DNA of 64,000 bases from Acidobacteriota bacterium (GTDB taxonomy: Bacteria; Acidobacteriota; Thermoanaerobaculia; Multivoradales; Multivoraceae): NCBI GenBank assembly GCA_003388555.1, contig QQVD01000025.1:122135-186134 (forward strand), given 5' to 3'. Positions within the stretch are counted from its first letter, which is position 1. Every line of letters starts with the position of its first letter. The notes under the pieces were generated by a model, which was given only the letters and a program-made list of their open reading frames with translations, had not been told where the DNA came from and searched no databases. Shown here in pieces: positions 39,836-49,661 of the stretch. A program made the position numbers and the translations under genes.

Positions 39836-39845
39836 TCGGCCTTCG

Positions 39846-41639
39846 CTACTCTCCCGCCGCACGTTCCAGCCGTGCGGCGTGGATCTCGCGTGCCGCGACC
39901 AGCCCGGTCTCGTAGGCGCCGGCGAAGGAGCCGTTGTAGATCGTGCGTGACGCCGCCTCGCCGGCGAAGTAGAGCCGCGGCGAGGCTCCCTCTCCCGACG
40001 CCACGGGCAGGGCGAGTATCTGGCGCTGGTCCCAGGCCCCGGGCAGCGGCACCGAGTAGGCGCCGAGCGCCGTCGGGTCGAGCGTCCATCGGGTGACGTG
40101 GATCTCCTCCGGGAGGGCGAAGCGCGCGATCACGTCGTCGCCCAACATCTCTGCGAGCGCTGCCAGCGAGGCCTCGATCGCCAATGCGTCGCAGCCGCTG
40201 TCGCTGCGCCTGCCGGAGCCCGTCTCCCTGCCGGCGCACTCGGCCTCGAAGCCACGCGCCCACTCACCGCCGAAGAAGGCGATGGCGATCGGCGCGCCGA
40301 GCGGCTCGAGCACGAAGGCCATGACCTTGCGCTGGCGGTCCTCGATCGCCAGGTCGTGCCGGTCGATGAGCGCACGCTCGGCGTCACTGACCGAGGTCTC
40401 GAGCAGCACCCAGGAGCTCGGCGGCGTGTCGTGGAAGACGTCTTCGCGCAGGGGCACGATCACCTTCTGCATCGCGCCCATGCGCAGCGACTCGATGGCG
40501 CGCAGCTTCCACTCCGGCAGCGGCGGGTCGAAGGCGATGGACCCGGACTGCAGCACGCCGACCGAGACGGTGACCACGACGTCCGCGGCGCGGAAAGTGC
40601 GTTCGCCCGAGGCCACCACGACGCCGCCCGGACCGTACGCGATCCGGTCGACCCGGATGTTGCGACACACAGGCAGTCCGCGGCCCAGAGCCTCGACGAA
40701 GGCTCCCATGCCACCTTCGACGAGATCGTCCTCGCCGGCGAAGAAGCCGGCCGCGTCGTAGGCCGAGCTGCGCTCGAGCTCGGTCGCGGTCTCGAGCGGG
40801 CCGGCGCTCGCAGCGACCAGCGCAGCGGCCTCGGCGAGCTCCGGTTCGTCCGGAAGGTAGTCGCTCGCCCGGTCGCTGGTGGTGCGCAGTCGCTGGTCGA
40901 CCTCGGTGCAGTAGTCGTCGACGACGAGGGCGGCGCCGGCGACGCCCCGGACCAGGCTGCAGAGCCCGGCCGCCTGTTCCGGCGGATCCGTGGCGACGGC
41001 CTCGCGGCAGACCTCCTCGGCTGTGAGCTCTCCCGACGCCAGCGCCTCGCCGCGCTCGCAGAGCAACGTCGCGCGCTCGCTCTCCCACTCGATGCGCACC
41101 GCGGCGCGCGCCAGCGCCTCCTCGTAGACCTCGTACGCGGTGTCGAATCGCTCCTGCTGCTCGTCGCTGGCCAGACGTCCGTCGACGTAGTACGGCAGCT
41201 CGAGCTCGCTGCGCACTCTGTCGAAGCCGAGCTGGTCGACCAGCGCGGTCAGTGGATTCGTCGGCACGCCGTGGATCCAGGCGCCGCCATAGTCGATGGC
41301 CACCGGCACACGTCTCTCGTCGCCGAACCCGACCGGCGCCGCGAAGCCCCGTCCGCCGATGCGGTCGGAGGCCTCGAGGATCAGCACCTCGTGTCCGAGA
41401 CGGATCAGCTCGCGCGCGGCGGTGAGGCCGGCCAGCCCGGCTCCGACCACCACCACGTCGTGCTCGCCCCGGCCGTCGCAGCGCGCCGGCAACGCGTCGG
41501 CATCACCGGCGTAGCGTGGCGCGGAACGCTCGGGAGGGGCGGCGCTACGGCAACCGGCTCCCACCCACAGCATCGCAACGATGGCGCCGACCGTGAGGCA
41601 ACGCCCGACCACCGTCCTCGACACCAGCATCTTCCGCAT
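39846..41639 (-). CDS. Flavin-containing amine oxidase lipoprotein
   Basis: 597 aa from an ATG with GAGGAGGG upstream. Lipoprotein signal (~12-30, 'VGAGC'). Rossmann FAD motif '[18 protein letters not shown]' (~61-80) with '[12 protein letters not shown]', then 'YGGAWIHG' (~120). The C-terminal FAD-binding '[20 protein letters not shown]' (~555-575) is characteristic of monoamine/polyamine oxidases. A Cys-containing insertion (~205-260) is unusual. An exported, lipid-anchored amine oxidase is predicted; substrate unknown. Confidence 0.9.
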   Translation of the reverse strand: MRKMLVSRTVVGRCLTVGAIVAMLWVGAGCRSAAPPERSAPRYAGDADALPARCDGRGEHDVVVVGAGLAGLTAARELIRLGHEVLILEASDRIGGRGFAAPVGFGDERRVPVAIDYGGAWIHGVPTNPLTALVDQLGFDRVRSELELPYYVDGRLASDEQQERFDTAYEVYEEALARAAVRIEWESERATLLCERGEALASGELTAEEVCREAVATDPPEQAAGLCSLVRGVAGAALVVDDYCTEVDQRLRTTSDRASDYLPDEPELAEAAALVAASAGPLETATELERSSAYDAAGFFAGEDDLVEGGMGAFVEALGRGLPVCRNIRVDRIAYGPGGVVVASGERTFRAADVVVTVSVGVLQSGSIAFDPPLPEWKLRAIESLRMGAMQKVIVPLREDVFHDTPPSSWVLLETSVSDAERALIDRHDLAIEDRQRKVMAFVLEPLGAPIAIAFFGGEWARGFEAECAGRETGSGRRSDSGCDALAIEASLAALAEMLGDDVIARFALPEEIHVTRWTLDPTALGAYSVPLPGAWDQRQILALPVASGEGASPRLYFAGEAASRTIYNGSFAGAYETGLVAAREIHAARLERAAGE

Positions 41640-42042
41640 CTCGGCACCCTCCTCGCCGCGCCGTCCCCCTTGCCGCTCAGGATCAGAGGACCATTCCCGG
41701 CATTTCGATCCAAAGGGCCATCGGGTGACCGCGGCGGTCCGGGATCATACGCCCCGTCGAGCGCCGGCCAGGACCGCGGCGTAGGTGTCGCTCGATCCGT
41801 GTCACCAACCGAGAGAGGCAGGAGGTCATCTCCTCGAGACCCGCTCTCCTGTGGCGCAGCCAGAGCCATCCCTGCAGCCCACTGTCGCAGGGAGCGTGAG
41901 ACCGTCTCGCTCGGCGCTGAGACGTCGCCGAGACAGCGCGCCTTCCCGACCGCAGACCGGGCGTTTGCGGCTGGCACCCACCTTGCCCAGCGAAGGTCAC
42001 AGGGGCTCGTCGCCCCGTGGTCAACAGACGAAGGGGGAGGAC
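41640..42042. other. Non-coding divergent promoter interval
   Basis: 403 bp between divergent genes. A minus-strand TATGAT (41744-41749) could be the -10 for the amine oxidase, giving a ~100-nt leader, but no good -35 is seen. On the plus side only the GGGGGAGG ribosome binding site at 42033-42040 is clear. I see no coding sequence or repeat. Confidence 0.4.
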
Positions 42043-44541
42043 ATGCAGCAGAACACCTCGAGGCCGCAGCAGAACCCGGAGCGGGCCGCGGGCGCGTCAC
42101 GCCGTGGCGCTCTCTCATCGGCCGGCACCATCGCCGACGCCGTCCGGGCGACCCTGGCCATCGCTCTCCTCAGCGCGGCGGCGCCCGCCTCAGCGCAGCC
42201 GGCGCTGATCTTCGCCGACGGGTTCGAAAGCGGCGACACCTCCGCATGGTCGACGAGCTTTCCGCCGCCGCAACCGCCGATCGCCAACGACGACGCCGAC
42301 ACCACCTTCACCGACACCCCGGTCGACGTGCTGGTCACTCTCAACGACGACGGCAACGGCTGGCTGCTCGACGTCGGCGATCTGTTGATCGAGAGCGCCC
42401 CGACCGACGGCACCGCGGATCCTGGGATCGGCGCGATCCTCTACACGCCGGATCCCGGCTTCGAGGGCGTCGACAGCTTCGTCTACTCGGTGAGCAACGC
42501 CACCGGCCTGCGCGACTCGGCCACCGTGACCGTGACCGTCATCCCGCCTCCGAACGCACCTCCGGTCGCCAACCCCGACCAGACGCGCACCACCCCGGAG
42601 ACGCCGATCACCATCTCGGTGCTGAGCAACGACTTCGACGTCGACGGCAGCCTCGATCCGTCGTCCGTGGTGGTCACGACCCCACCGACCGACGGCGCCA
42701 CGGTGGTGGCATCCGACGGCATCGTCACCTACACGCCCGACGCAGGCTTCGAGGGCGAAGACCTGTTCGAGTACACCGTCGCCGACGACCAGGGAGCGGT
42801 GAGCGACCCGGCGGCGGTGACCGTGACGGTCGGCCCCTTCCTCGGTGAGGACATGCCGCCGGTCGACAACATCTCCACCGCGGAGCTCGAGTTCCTGGTG
42901 CGCTTCGGCGGCCAGTTCGTCTCGCGTGGCGTCGGGCTCTTCCTCGGCTTCAACCACGGGACGGAGGACACCGTCGCCAACGCTGAACAGATCGGCGACT
43001 ACACCTTCCTGTTCCCGAACAACCAGTCCGATCGCGCGGTGAGCGAGCCCTACACCTTCACCACCGACCTGCAGACCGGCAGCGTGAACTGGGACGAGGC
43101 AGCGCTGCGCTACCGCGTCGAGGGCTTCGTCGCGGCGCCGATCTACGCCCCGCTCGGAGGCACCTTCACCGTCAGCTCGGACACCGACCCGGGTCTCGAG
43201 TTCAGCGTCGTCGCGCCCGACACCGCGATCCTCGACGGCGACGACCAGCCGGCCATCGTGCGCGGCGACTTCGCGCAGCTCGCCACCGTGGTGCAGTACC
43301 CCGACGACGACTTCACACACATGCTGGTGCGCTTCTTCACCGGCGTGCCCGGCGTCGCCGGGACCCGCATCTACCTGTCGCGCATCCCCAAGGAGGCGAT
43401 GTCGTTCGATCCCGCCACAGGGATGCGTTTCCGCGAGATCGTCAGCGAGCAGGTGCGCAACCGGCTCGACGAGCTCGGCGAGAACCCGTCGGGAGACGTC
43501 GCCATCGTCTTCTACAACCAGGTCGACAACAGTGAGATCTTCCCCGAGCCGGGTCGTCGCCCGGTGCCGATCGCGGCGGGACGCGGCATCTCGCTGCCCG
43601 GCGACCAGCTGGTCTCGCGGCCGACGGACCGCTGCGAGAACGTGCCCACCAACACCCTCTGCGAAGGCGGACCGCTGCGCCGCCTGCTGGCGACGAACCG
43701 CAACGGCGACGTCTCGATCCACGACCCCGAGGACGGCGCCTTCCTCGGCTTCCTGATCGGCGACGGCATTCCCAACTTCGTGGTCGACCAGGGACGGCAG
43801 ACGATCCAGGATCCGGCGACCAACTGTCTCCTGATCTCCGACACCCGCGCCACCCTGCCCAGCGGCCTGCGCGGCGGAGCGATCCACCGCTACGACACCG
43901 ACGGCACGCTGATCGAGAATGCGTTCATCCGCAGCGACGGGGTCAGCGAGGGTCTGGCACGCCCTCGCGGCATGGCGATCTCCGCTGGCGAGCTGCACGT
44001 GGCGACGGAGAACGACGGCCGCGTGCTGCGTTTCGACCCGGCGACCGGCGCCTTCCTCGGCGAGCGGGTCAACGATGCAGACATCGCCCCGCGAGACGTC
44101 GAACACCTCTCGGCCGGCGACCTGCTGGTCTCGAACAGTGCGCCGAGCGGCACCACCGACGAGGTCCTGCTGTTCGCCCAGGACGACGCCACCGCGTCGA
44201 GGGCGATCGTCCAGGACCTCGCCAGTCCAAATCAGATCAGCCTCACCAACGACCTCAACTTCGTCGTCGCCAGCTTCAGCACCGGGCAGATCCGCTTCTT
44301 CAACGACGGCGCCGCCAACCTCCTGAGTCTGGGACTCGGCGTTGACTCGACCGGATCGATCCGTCGACCGGTCGGGGTGTACGCGCTCGACAACGGCAAC
44401 TTCCTGGTCACCGGCGACCGCGGCACCGGCGTCTCGATCCTCGACCCCACAGCACCGGACCCGGGCGACGCGCTGGTCGGCGAGCCGCTCGTCGCCGGCA
44501 GCAGCTGGGAGTACATCGGCGAGGTCTGCCTGCCCGAGTGA
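42043..44541 (+). CDS. Secreted Ig-like and propeller-like protein with internal FESGD segment
   Basis: 832 aa with a very good ribosome binding site. Signal sequence (~30-52), then 'LIFADGFESGDTSAWSTSFP' at the mature N-terminus, the segment that other proteins here carry at the C-terminus. Two cadherin/Big_9-like domains (~80-165 and ~170-265: 'ANDDADTTFTDTPVDV', 'GILYTPD.GFEG.D.F.Y.V' pattern). The remaining ~550 residues end in repeats like a beta-propeller ('RPRGMAISAGELHVATEND', 'RPVGVYALDNGNFLVTGD'). Probably a surface adhesin or matrix protein. Confidence 0.85.
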   Translation: MQQNTSRPQQNPERAAGASRRGALSSAGTIADAVRATLAIALLSAAAPASAQPALIFADGFESGDTSAWSTSFPPPQPPIANDDADTTFTDTPVDVLVTLNDDGNGWLLDVGDLLIESAPTDGTADPGIGAILYTPDPGFEGVDSFVYSVSNATGLRDSATVTVTVIPPPNAPPVANPDQTRTTPETPITISVLSNDFDVDGSLDPSSVVVTTPPTDGATVVASDGIVTYTPDAGFEGEDLFEYTVADDQGAVSDPAAVTVTVGPFLGEDMPPVDNISTAELEFLVRFGGQFVSRGVGLFLGFNHGTEDTVANAEQIGDYTFLFPNNQSDRAVSEPYTFTTDLQTGSVNWDEAALRYRVEGFVAAPIYAPLGGTFTVSSDTDPGLEFSVVAPDTAILDGDDQPAIVRGDFAQLATVVQYPDDDFTHMLVRFFTGVPGVAGTRIYLSRIPKEAMSFDPATGMRFREIVSEQVRNRLDELGENPSGDVAIVFYNQVDNSEIFPEPGRRPVPIAAGRGISLPGDQLVSRPTDRCENVPTNTLCEGGPLRRLLATNRNGDVSIHDPEDGAFLGFLIGDGIPNFVVDQGRQTIQDPATNCLLISDTRATLPSGLRGGAIHRYDTDGTLIENAFIRSDGVSEGLARPRGMAISAGELHVATENDGRVLRFDPATGAFLGERVNDADIAPRDVEHLSAGDLLVSNSAPSGTTDEVLLFAQDDATASRAIVQDLASPNQISLTNDLNFVVASFSTGQIRFFNDGAANLLSLGLGVDSTGSIRRPVGVYALDNGNFLVTGDRGTGVSILDPTAPDPGDALVGEPLVAGSSWEYIGEVCLPE

Positions 44542-44742
44542 GCAGACTTCCGGCAACCGGGCGAGCGCCTCGCTGCCGCGTGGCCGACGCGCTATCCTCG
44601 GCTCTTCCCGATCGACAGCGAACGCGAAACTCCAATCGCCACGACGAGCAGGACAGCGGCGGCTCCTGCACCGCCTCCCTCGAGGGCGGCGAGCCGGGCC
44701 GCATCACGGACTCCTCTCGTCGATCCACTCGAGGAGAGCCCC

Positions 44743-46443
44743 ATGACGTTCCGCACCTCGCCGCCCACAGCGGCACCTCGTCCACGGACCGGGACGGCGA
44801 TCGCGCCCACCTGTCTGCTCTCGTGTCTGCTTCCCTCACTGCTCGCCCTGTCCCTCGGCTGCGGTGGAGCGGACGCGACATCGTCGACCGGCGATGCGGC
44901 GTCCGGCCGCGCGGCGGAGATGGCGGAGCCGGTCGCCGGCACGGCTCACGGCAAGGTCCGCGGTGCGGTCGAGGACGGCATCTACACCTTCAAGGGAATC
45001 CGCTACGGCGCCGACACGGCGACCACCCGCTTCGCCGCTCCGGCGCCCCCCGAGCCCTGGGAGGAGACAGCCGACGCGACCCGGTTCGGCGCCTCCTGCC
45101 CGCAGACCCCGACCGGAAACCCGGGCGGCCTGTTCACTTCGTGGCGCCCCGATCCGACGCCGCCGCTGTCCGAGGACTGCCTCTTCCTCAACGTCTGGAC
45201 GCCGGGGCTCGACGACGGCGGAGCTCGACCGGTGATGGTGTGGCTGCACGGCGGCGGCTTCGCCTCGGGCAACGGGGCCTCGCGCGCCTACGACGGAGTG
45301 CGGCTGGCGAAACGAGGCGACGTCGTGGTGGTGACGATCAACCACCGGCTGAACGTCTTCGGCTACCTGGCGCTCGGCCACCACGGCGAGAGCTTCGCGG
45401 ATTCGCCGGTCGCCGGCGTGCTCGACATGATCCAGGCGCTCGAGTGGGTGCAGGCCAACATCCGCGCCTTCGGCGGCGATCCCGACAACGTGATGATCTT
45501 CGGCGAGTCGGGCGGCGGGGCGAAGGTCTCGACCCTGCTGGCGACCGATGCCGCCGGTTCCCTGTTCCATCGCGCGGCGATGCAGTCCGGGGTCCTGGTC
45601 CGCTTCCCCGGCGAGCAGAGCGTCCGGGACGCCGCCGACGCGCTGGTCGCCAACCTCGGCCTGACGGCGGAGAACATCGACCAGATCCGCACCCTGCCGA
45701 CCGAGGCGATCCGCGAGGCCGCCGCCGGAACCGGAGCCGGCGGCGCCCCGTCGATCGACGGACGGCTGCTCACCCGCCACCCGTTCGACACCGACGCCGC
45801 TCCCCACGGGCGTGACGTACCGGTGATCCTCGGCACCACCCGCACCGAGAACTCGCTGTTCATGGGCGCACGCGATCCCGAGGTGTTCGACCTCGACTGG
45901 GCGGGACTCGAGCAGCGGCTCGCCGACGAGTTCCCCGACCGCGACGCCGCCGCGATCGTCGCCGGCTACCGCCAGCTGGCGCCGGAGGCGGAGCCCGTCG
46001 ACGTCTACTTCGAGGCGACGACCGACGCGCGTTGGCTCGCCGGCCACGTCCTGGTCGCCGCGCGCAAGGCACGTCAGGGCGGCGCCCCCGCCTACCTCTA
46101 CCTCTTCGACTGGGACACGCCGGTCGACGGCGGTCGCTGGCGCTCGCCGCACGCGCTCGAGATCGGCTTCGTCTTCGACAACGTCGCCTACTCCGAGAGC
46201 ATGTCGGGAGTCGGCGAGGAGCAGCAGCGCGTCGCCGACGTGATGGCCGACACCTGGATCGCCTTCGCCCGCAACGGCTCGCCCGACAACCCCGGCATCC
46301 CCGAATGGCCTGCGTACGACCTCGAACGGCGAGCCGTCATGGTGCTCGACGAGAGCCCCGAGGTGGTCGACGACGCCCGGGCGGCGCAGCGCGCGCTGGT
46401 CGGCGACGTCGACACCTACCTGAGCCGCTACCAGCGCGACTGA
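44743..46443 (+). CDS. Type-B carboxylesterase/lipase lipoprotein
   Basis: 566 aa from an ATG with GAGGAG. Lipoprotein signal ending 'LSLGC'. Alpha/beta hydrolase of the carboxylesterase type B family: 'EDCLFLNVW' (~145), oxyanion loop 'WLHGGGFASG' (~168), nucleophile elbow 'GESGGGAKV' (Ser ~255), Glu in 'TTRTENSLF' (~367) and His in 'SPHALEIGFVF' (~469). Full triad present, so active ester hydrolysis is expected in the periplasm or at the outer surface. Substrate unknown. Confidence 0.93.
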   Translation: MTFRTSPPTAAPRPRTGTAIAPTCLLSCLLPSLLALSLGCGGADATSSTGDAASGRAAEMAEPVAGTAHGKVRGAVEDGIYTFKGIRYGADTATTRFAAPAPPEPWEETADATRFGASCPQTPTGNPGGLFTSWRPDPTPPLSEDCLFLNVWTPGLDDGGARPVMVWLHGGGFASGNGASRAYDGVRLAKRGDVVVVTINHRLNVFGYLALGHHGESFADSPVAGVLDMIQALEWVQANIRAFGGDPDNVMIFGESGGGAKVSTLLATDAAGSLFHRAAMQSGVLVRFPGEQSVRDAADALVANLGLTAENIDQIRTLPTEAIREAAAGTGAGGAPSIDGRLLTRHPFDTDAAPHGRDVPVILGTTRTENSLFMGARDPEVFDLDWAGLEQRLADEFPDRDAAAIVAGYRQLAPEAEPVDVYFEATTDARWLAGHVLVAARKARQGGAPAYLYLFDWDTPVDGGRWRSPHALEIGFVFDNVAYSESMSGVGEEQQRVADVMADTWIAFARNGSPDNPGIPEWPAYDLERRAVMVLDESPEVVDDARAAQRALVGDVDTYLSRYQRD

Positions 46444-46463
46444 GCGGCCGCGTCGTGGGCGCG

Positions 46464-46481
46464 ACGCCCCGCACGGGGCGT
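46464..46481 (+). terminator. Perfect 8-bp hairpin after the esterase
   Basis: ACGCCCCG-CA-CGGGGCGT lies 20 bp after the stop codon. The very short loop and G/C stem resemble an intrinsic terminator without a U-tract. Confidence 0.5.
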
Positions 46482-46610
46482 ATCCGCTCGTCTAGGATCG
46501 GAAGAGTCCCAGGGCCTCGGCCGGAGGAGATAGCCGTCCGACCGGACGGGGATCTCCCGTCGACCTCGCCTCGCAAGCCGTGAGCCGAAGCCCGGGGCCC
46601 GGGGACTGCC

Positions 46611-49600
46611 ATGGCTGACTCCCTCCACCAGAGAGCCCGGGAGCTCTTCGACGAGATCGTCGCGCTGGGGCCGCTGCGACGCGAGGCCCGACTCGACCTG
46701 GTCCGCCGAGAGGATCCCGACCTGAGCGCCCGGGTCGAGGAGCTGCTGCGCCGCCACGACCTCGGACCCGTGGAGGCCCGGACCGAGGCGGCGCCGTCTT
46801 GCGCCAGCCCGGGCGGATCCGCCTCGCCCGAAGAGCTGCTGCCCATGATCGACCGTTATCGCCTCGTGCGCCTCATCGGCGCCGGCGGCATGGGCACCGT
46901 CTACGAAGCCGAGCAACTCGAACCGGTACGACGTTTCGTGGCAGTGAAGGTTCTCGAACGCGGTCTCGACACCGAGCAGATCACCCGACGCTTCGCGGCC
47001 GAGAGGCAGACGCTCGCGCGCCTCGACCACCCCGGGATCGCACGGGTGCTCGACGCCGGCCAGACCCGCGAGTGCCGACCCTTCTTCGCCATGGAGCTGG
47101 TGCACGGTGAGCCGATCACCGACTTCGCCAATGCCGCGCGGCTCGGCGTGCGCTCGCGGCTGCTGCTCTTCGTCGACGCCTGCGGGGCGGTGCAGCACGC
47201 GCACCAGCGCGGCATCCTCCACCGCGATCTCAAGCCCTCCAACGTGCTGGTCGAGAGCCTCGACGACGAGAACGTGGTCAAGATCATCGACTTCGGCATC
47301 GCCAAGGCGCTGGAGCCCGAGGAAGGGACCCAGGCGACCTCGGTCGGACAGATGCTAGGAACGCCCGACTACATGAGCCCGGAGCAGGCGCGCGGTAGCT
47401 CGGACATCGACACCCGGGCCGATGTCTTCTCACTCGGCGTGCTGCTCTACCAGCTGCTCACGGATGCCCTGCCGTGGTCGGGGGAGTCGGCGCCCGACTC
47501 ACCGATCGCACTCGCCCGGGCGACCCTCGGTCGCGAGACCCTGCGGCCGAGCGTGCGCCTCAGCCGGCTCGACGAAGCGGCGACCGGCATCGCCGAAGCC
47601 CGCGGCACCGACCGCACGAGCCTGCTGCGCGCGCTGCGCGGAGAGCTCGATTGGATCTGCATGAAGGCGATCGACAACGACCGCGAGCGCCGTTACGACT
47701 CGCCCTCGGAACTGGCTCGCGACGTCGGGCGCCACCTCGCCGGGGAGCCGGTGCTGGCCGGCCCCCCGACGGTGCGCTACAGAGCCGGCAAGTTCGTCGC
47801 CCGCCACCGCTGGGCGGTCGGCGCCGTCGCCACGCTGGCCCTGGCCGTCGTGCTCGGCCTCGCCGGAACCACCGCCGGCATGATCCGCGCCACCCGGGCC
47901 GAGACCGCCGCACGCCAGGAGGCGCGCACCTCGGGCGAGGTGGTCCAGTTCCTCGTCGACGTCTTCCGCAGCAGCGATCCCTACGCCCAGCAGCCCAGCC
48001 TGCCGTCGACCCGCGAGCTGCTCGACAGGGCCAGCGAGCGGATCGGCGACCGGCTCGGCGACGACCCGGCGGTTCGCTCGGCGCTGCTCGGCGCCATGGG
48101 CCAGGTCTACTCACGGCTCGGGCTGCCGGACGAGGCCGAACCGCTGCTGCGGGAGTCGCTGGAGGTGCTCGAGTCCCTGCCCGAGGCCAAACCGAGGCAA
48201 GTCGCCGGCGGCTCGCTACGCCTCGCCGAGCTGCTCCACCAGAGGGGTCGCCTGGCCGAGGCCGAGCCGCTGTTACGTGCGGTCCTCGAGCTGTTGGGCC
48301 CGGTCGGTGAAACGCCGGAGGACGTCCTCGATCTCGCCGCGGCCCACGTACAGCTCGGCATCCTGATGCGCGATCGCGGCGAGCTCGAGCCCGCCCGCGA
48401 TCACCTCGAGCGTTCCCTCGCGCTGCGTGAGGAAGAGCTCGGCAACGACGACGGCAGCGTGGCGCACGCCCTCTACCACCTCGGCTGGCTCGAATACCTC
48501 AGCGGCAGCCCGGCCGCCGCCGAAGAGCGCTATCGACGGGCGCTGGCGATCTGGGAACGGTCCCTCGGCCCGGCGCACGCCAGCGTCGGCTGGGTCCACA
48601 ACGATCTCGGCGTGGTACTGGGCGAGCGCGGTGAGCTGGAGAGCGCGCTCGAGCACTACCAGCGGGCGATCGAGATCCACCAGGCGCGGCTCGGCGACCA
48701 GCACCCCGCTCTCGCGGCGCCGCTGCAGAACCTCGGCAACCTGCTCGCCGATCTGGGACGCTACGAGGAAGCCGTGGCCAGCATCGAGCGCTCCGTCGCC
48801 ATCCGCGAGGCGGCCCTCGGCCCCGAGCACCCCGACGTCGCCGGCAGCCTCGACGCCCTGGCGTTCCAGCTGCGACGGCTCGGACGCCACGACGAGGCCA
48901 GGACTCACCTGGAGCGGGCGCTCCGGATCACCGCCGCCACTGTCGGCGAGAACCATCCGAACTTCGCCAGCATGCTGAACAACCTCGGATCGCTCGAGCG
49001 CGATTCTCATCGTTTCGACCAGGCTCGGGCGGCGATGGAGCGCGCCCTCGAGATCCAGAGCACGACCCTCCCGGAGCTGCATCCGAAAATCGCCGGCACG
49101 CTCTCGAACCTCGCGAGCCTCGACTTCGAGGTCGGCGATCACGCCGCGGCCGCGATGCGGCTGGAGCGAGCACTCGAGATCCGGGCCGACGACCCGCTGG
49201 CCTCGGCCTTGACCCACTGCCGCCTCGGCCGTGCCTACGAAGGCGACGGGCGCTCGACCGACGCCGCCGTGGCCGTCGCCAAGGCGATGGCCATCGTCGA
49301 CGGTCTCGACGTCGATGCGCTCGGCACGCGGCGCATCCTGCTCGACTGCCGACTGCTCGGCGCCCGAATCGATGCCGGCGGCGACGGAGCCCGGCGAGCG
49401 CGTGCCGCGCTTTCGCTGGTCGCGGCCGAGCTCGAGGCGTCACCGGAGTTGATCTACGGCGGGCTGCAGGTCGCCAGAGCCCGCGTGCACGCCCGGCTCG
49501 GAGAGACCGGGACCGCACTCGACCTGCTCGCCAGCGCTGTGGCCGCCGGTACCCGGGCGGACGACCTGATGGATCTCCGGGATCTCGAGGAGCTGCGGGG

Positions 49601-49658
49601 GGTGCGTGACGACCCCCGCTTCGCTCAGCTGGTCCAGCGGGCCGGGCGCCAGGACTGA
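46611..49658 (+). CDS. Ser/Thr protein kinase with TM helix and TPR array
   Basis: 1015 aa. Helical N-terminus (~1-75), kinase domain (~80-370) with 'LIGAGGMGTVYEAE', 'HRDLKPSNVL' (~204), 'DFGIAKAL' and 'GTPDYMSPEQ', TM helix (~401-423), then ~12 TPR-like repeats (~450-980, 'LGRYEEAVASIERSVAIRE'). Same architecture as the kinase at 37112 and clearly paralogous. Ends 3 bp from the stop of the convergent permease, so the 3' ends must be closely balanced. Confidence 0.95.
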   Translation: MADSLHQRARELFDEIVALGPLRREARLDLVRREDPDLSARVEELLRRHDLGPVEARTEAAPSCASPGGSASPEELLPMIDRYRLVRLIGAGGMGTVYEAEQLEPVRRFVAVKVLERGLDTEQITRRFAAERQTLARLDHPGIARVLDAGQTRECRPFFAMELVHGEPITDFANAARLGVRSRLLLFVDACGAVQHAHQRGILHRDLKPSNVLVESLDDENVVKIIDFGIAKALEPEEGTQATSVGQMLGTPDYMSPEQARGSSDIDTRADVFSLGVLLYQLLTDALPWSGESAPDSPIALARATLGRETLRPSVRLSRLDEAATGIAEARGTDRTSLLRALRGELDWICMKAIDNDRERRYDSPSELARDVGRHLAGEPVLAGPPTVRYRAGKFVARHRWAVGAVATLALAVVLGLAGTTAGMIRATRAETAARQEARTSGEVVQFLVDVFRSSDPYAQQPSLPSTRELLDRASERIGDRLGDDPAVRSALLGAMGQVYSRLGLPDEAEPLLRESLEVLESLPEAKPRQVAGGSLRLAELLHQRGRLAEAEPLLRAVLELLGPVGETPEDVLDLAAAHVQLGILMRDRGELEPARDHLERSLALREEELGNDDGSVAHALYHLGWLEYLSGSPAAAEERYRRALAIWERSLGPAHASVGWVHNDLGVVLGERGELESALEHYQRAIEIHQARLGDQHPALAAPLQNLGNLLADLGRYEEAVASIERSVAIREAALGPEHPDVAGSLDALAFQLRRLGRHDEARTHLERALRITAATVGENHPNFASMLNNLGSLERDSHRFDQARAAMERALEIQSTTLPELHPKIAGTLSNLASLDFEVGDHAAAAMRLERALEIRADDPLASALTHCRLGRAYEGDGRSTDAAVAVAKAMAIVDGLDVDALGTRRILLDCRLLGARIDAGGDGARRARAALSLVAAELEASPELIYGGLQVARARVHARLGETGTALDLLASAVAAGTRADDLMDLRDLEELRGVRDDPRFAQLVQRAGRQD

Positions 49659-49661
49659 CGC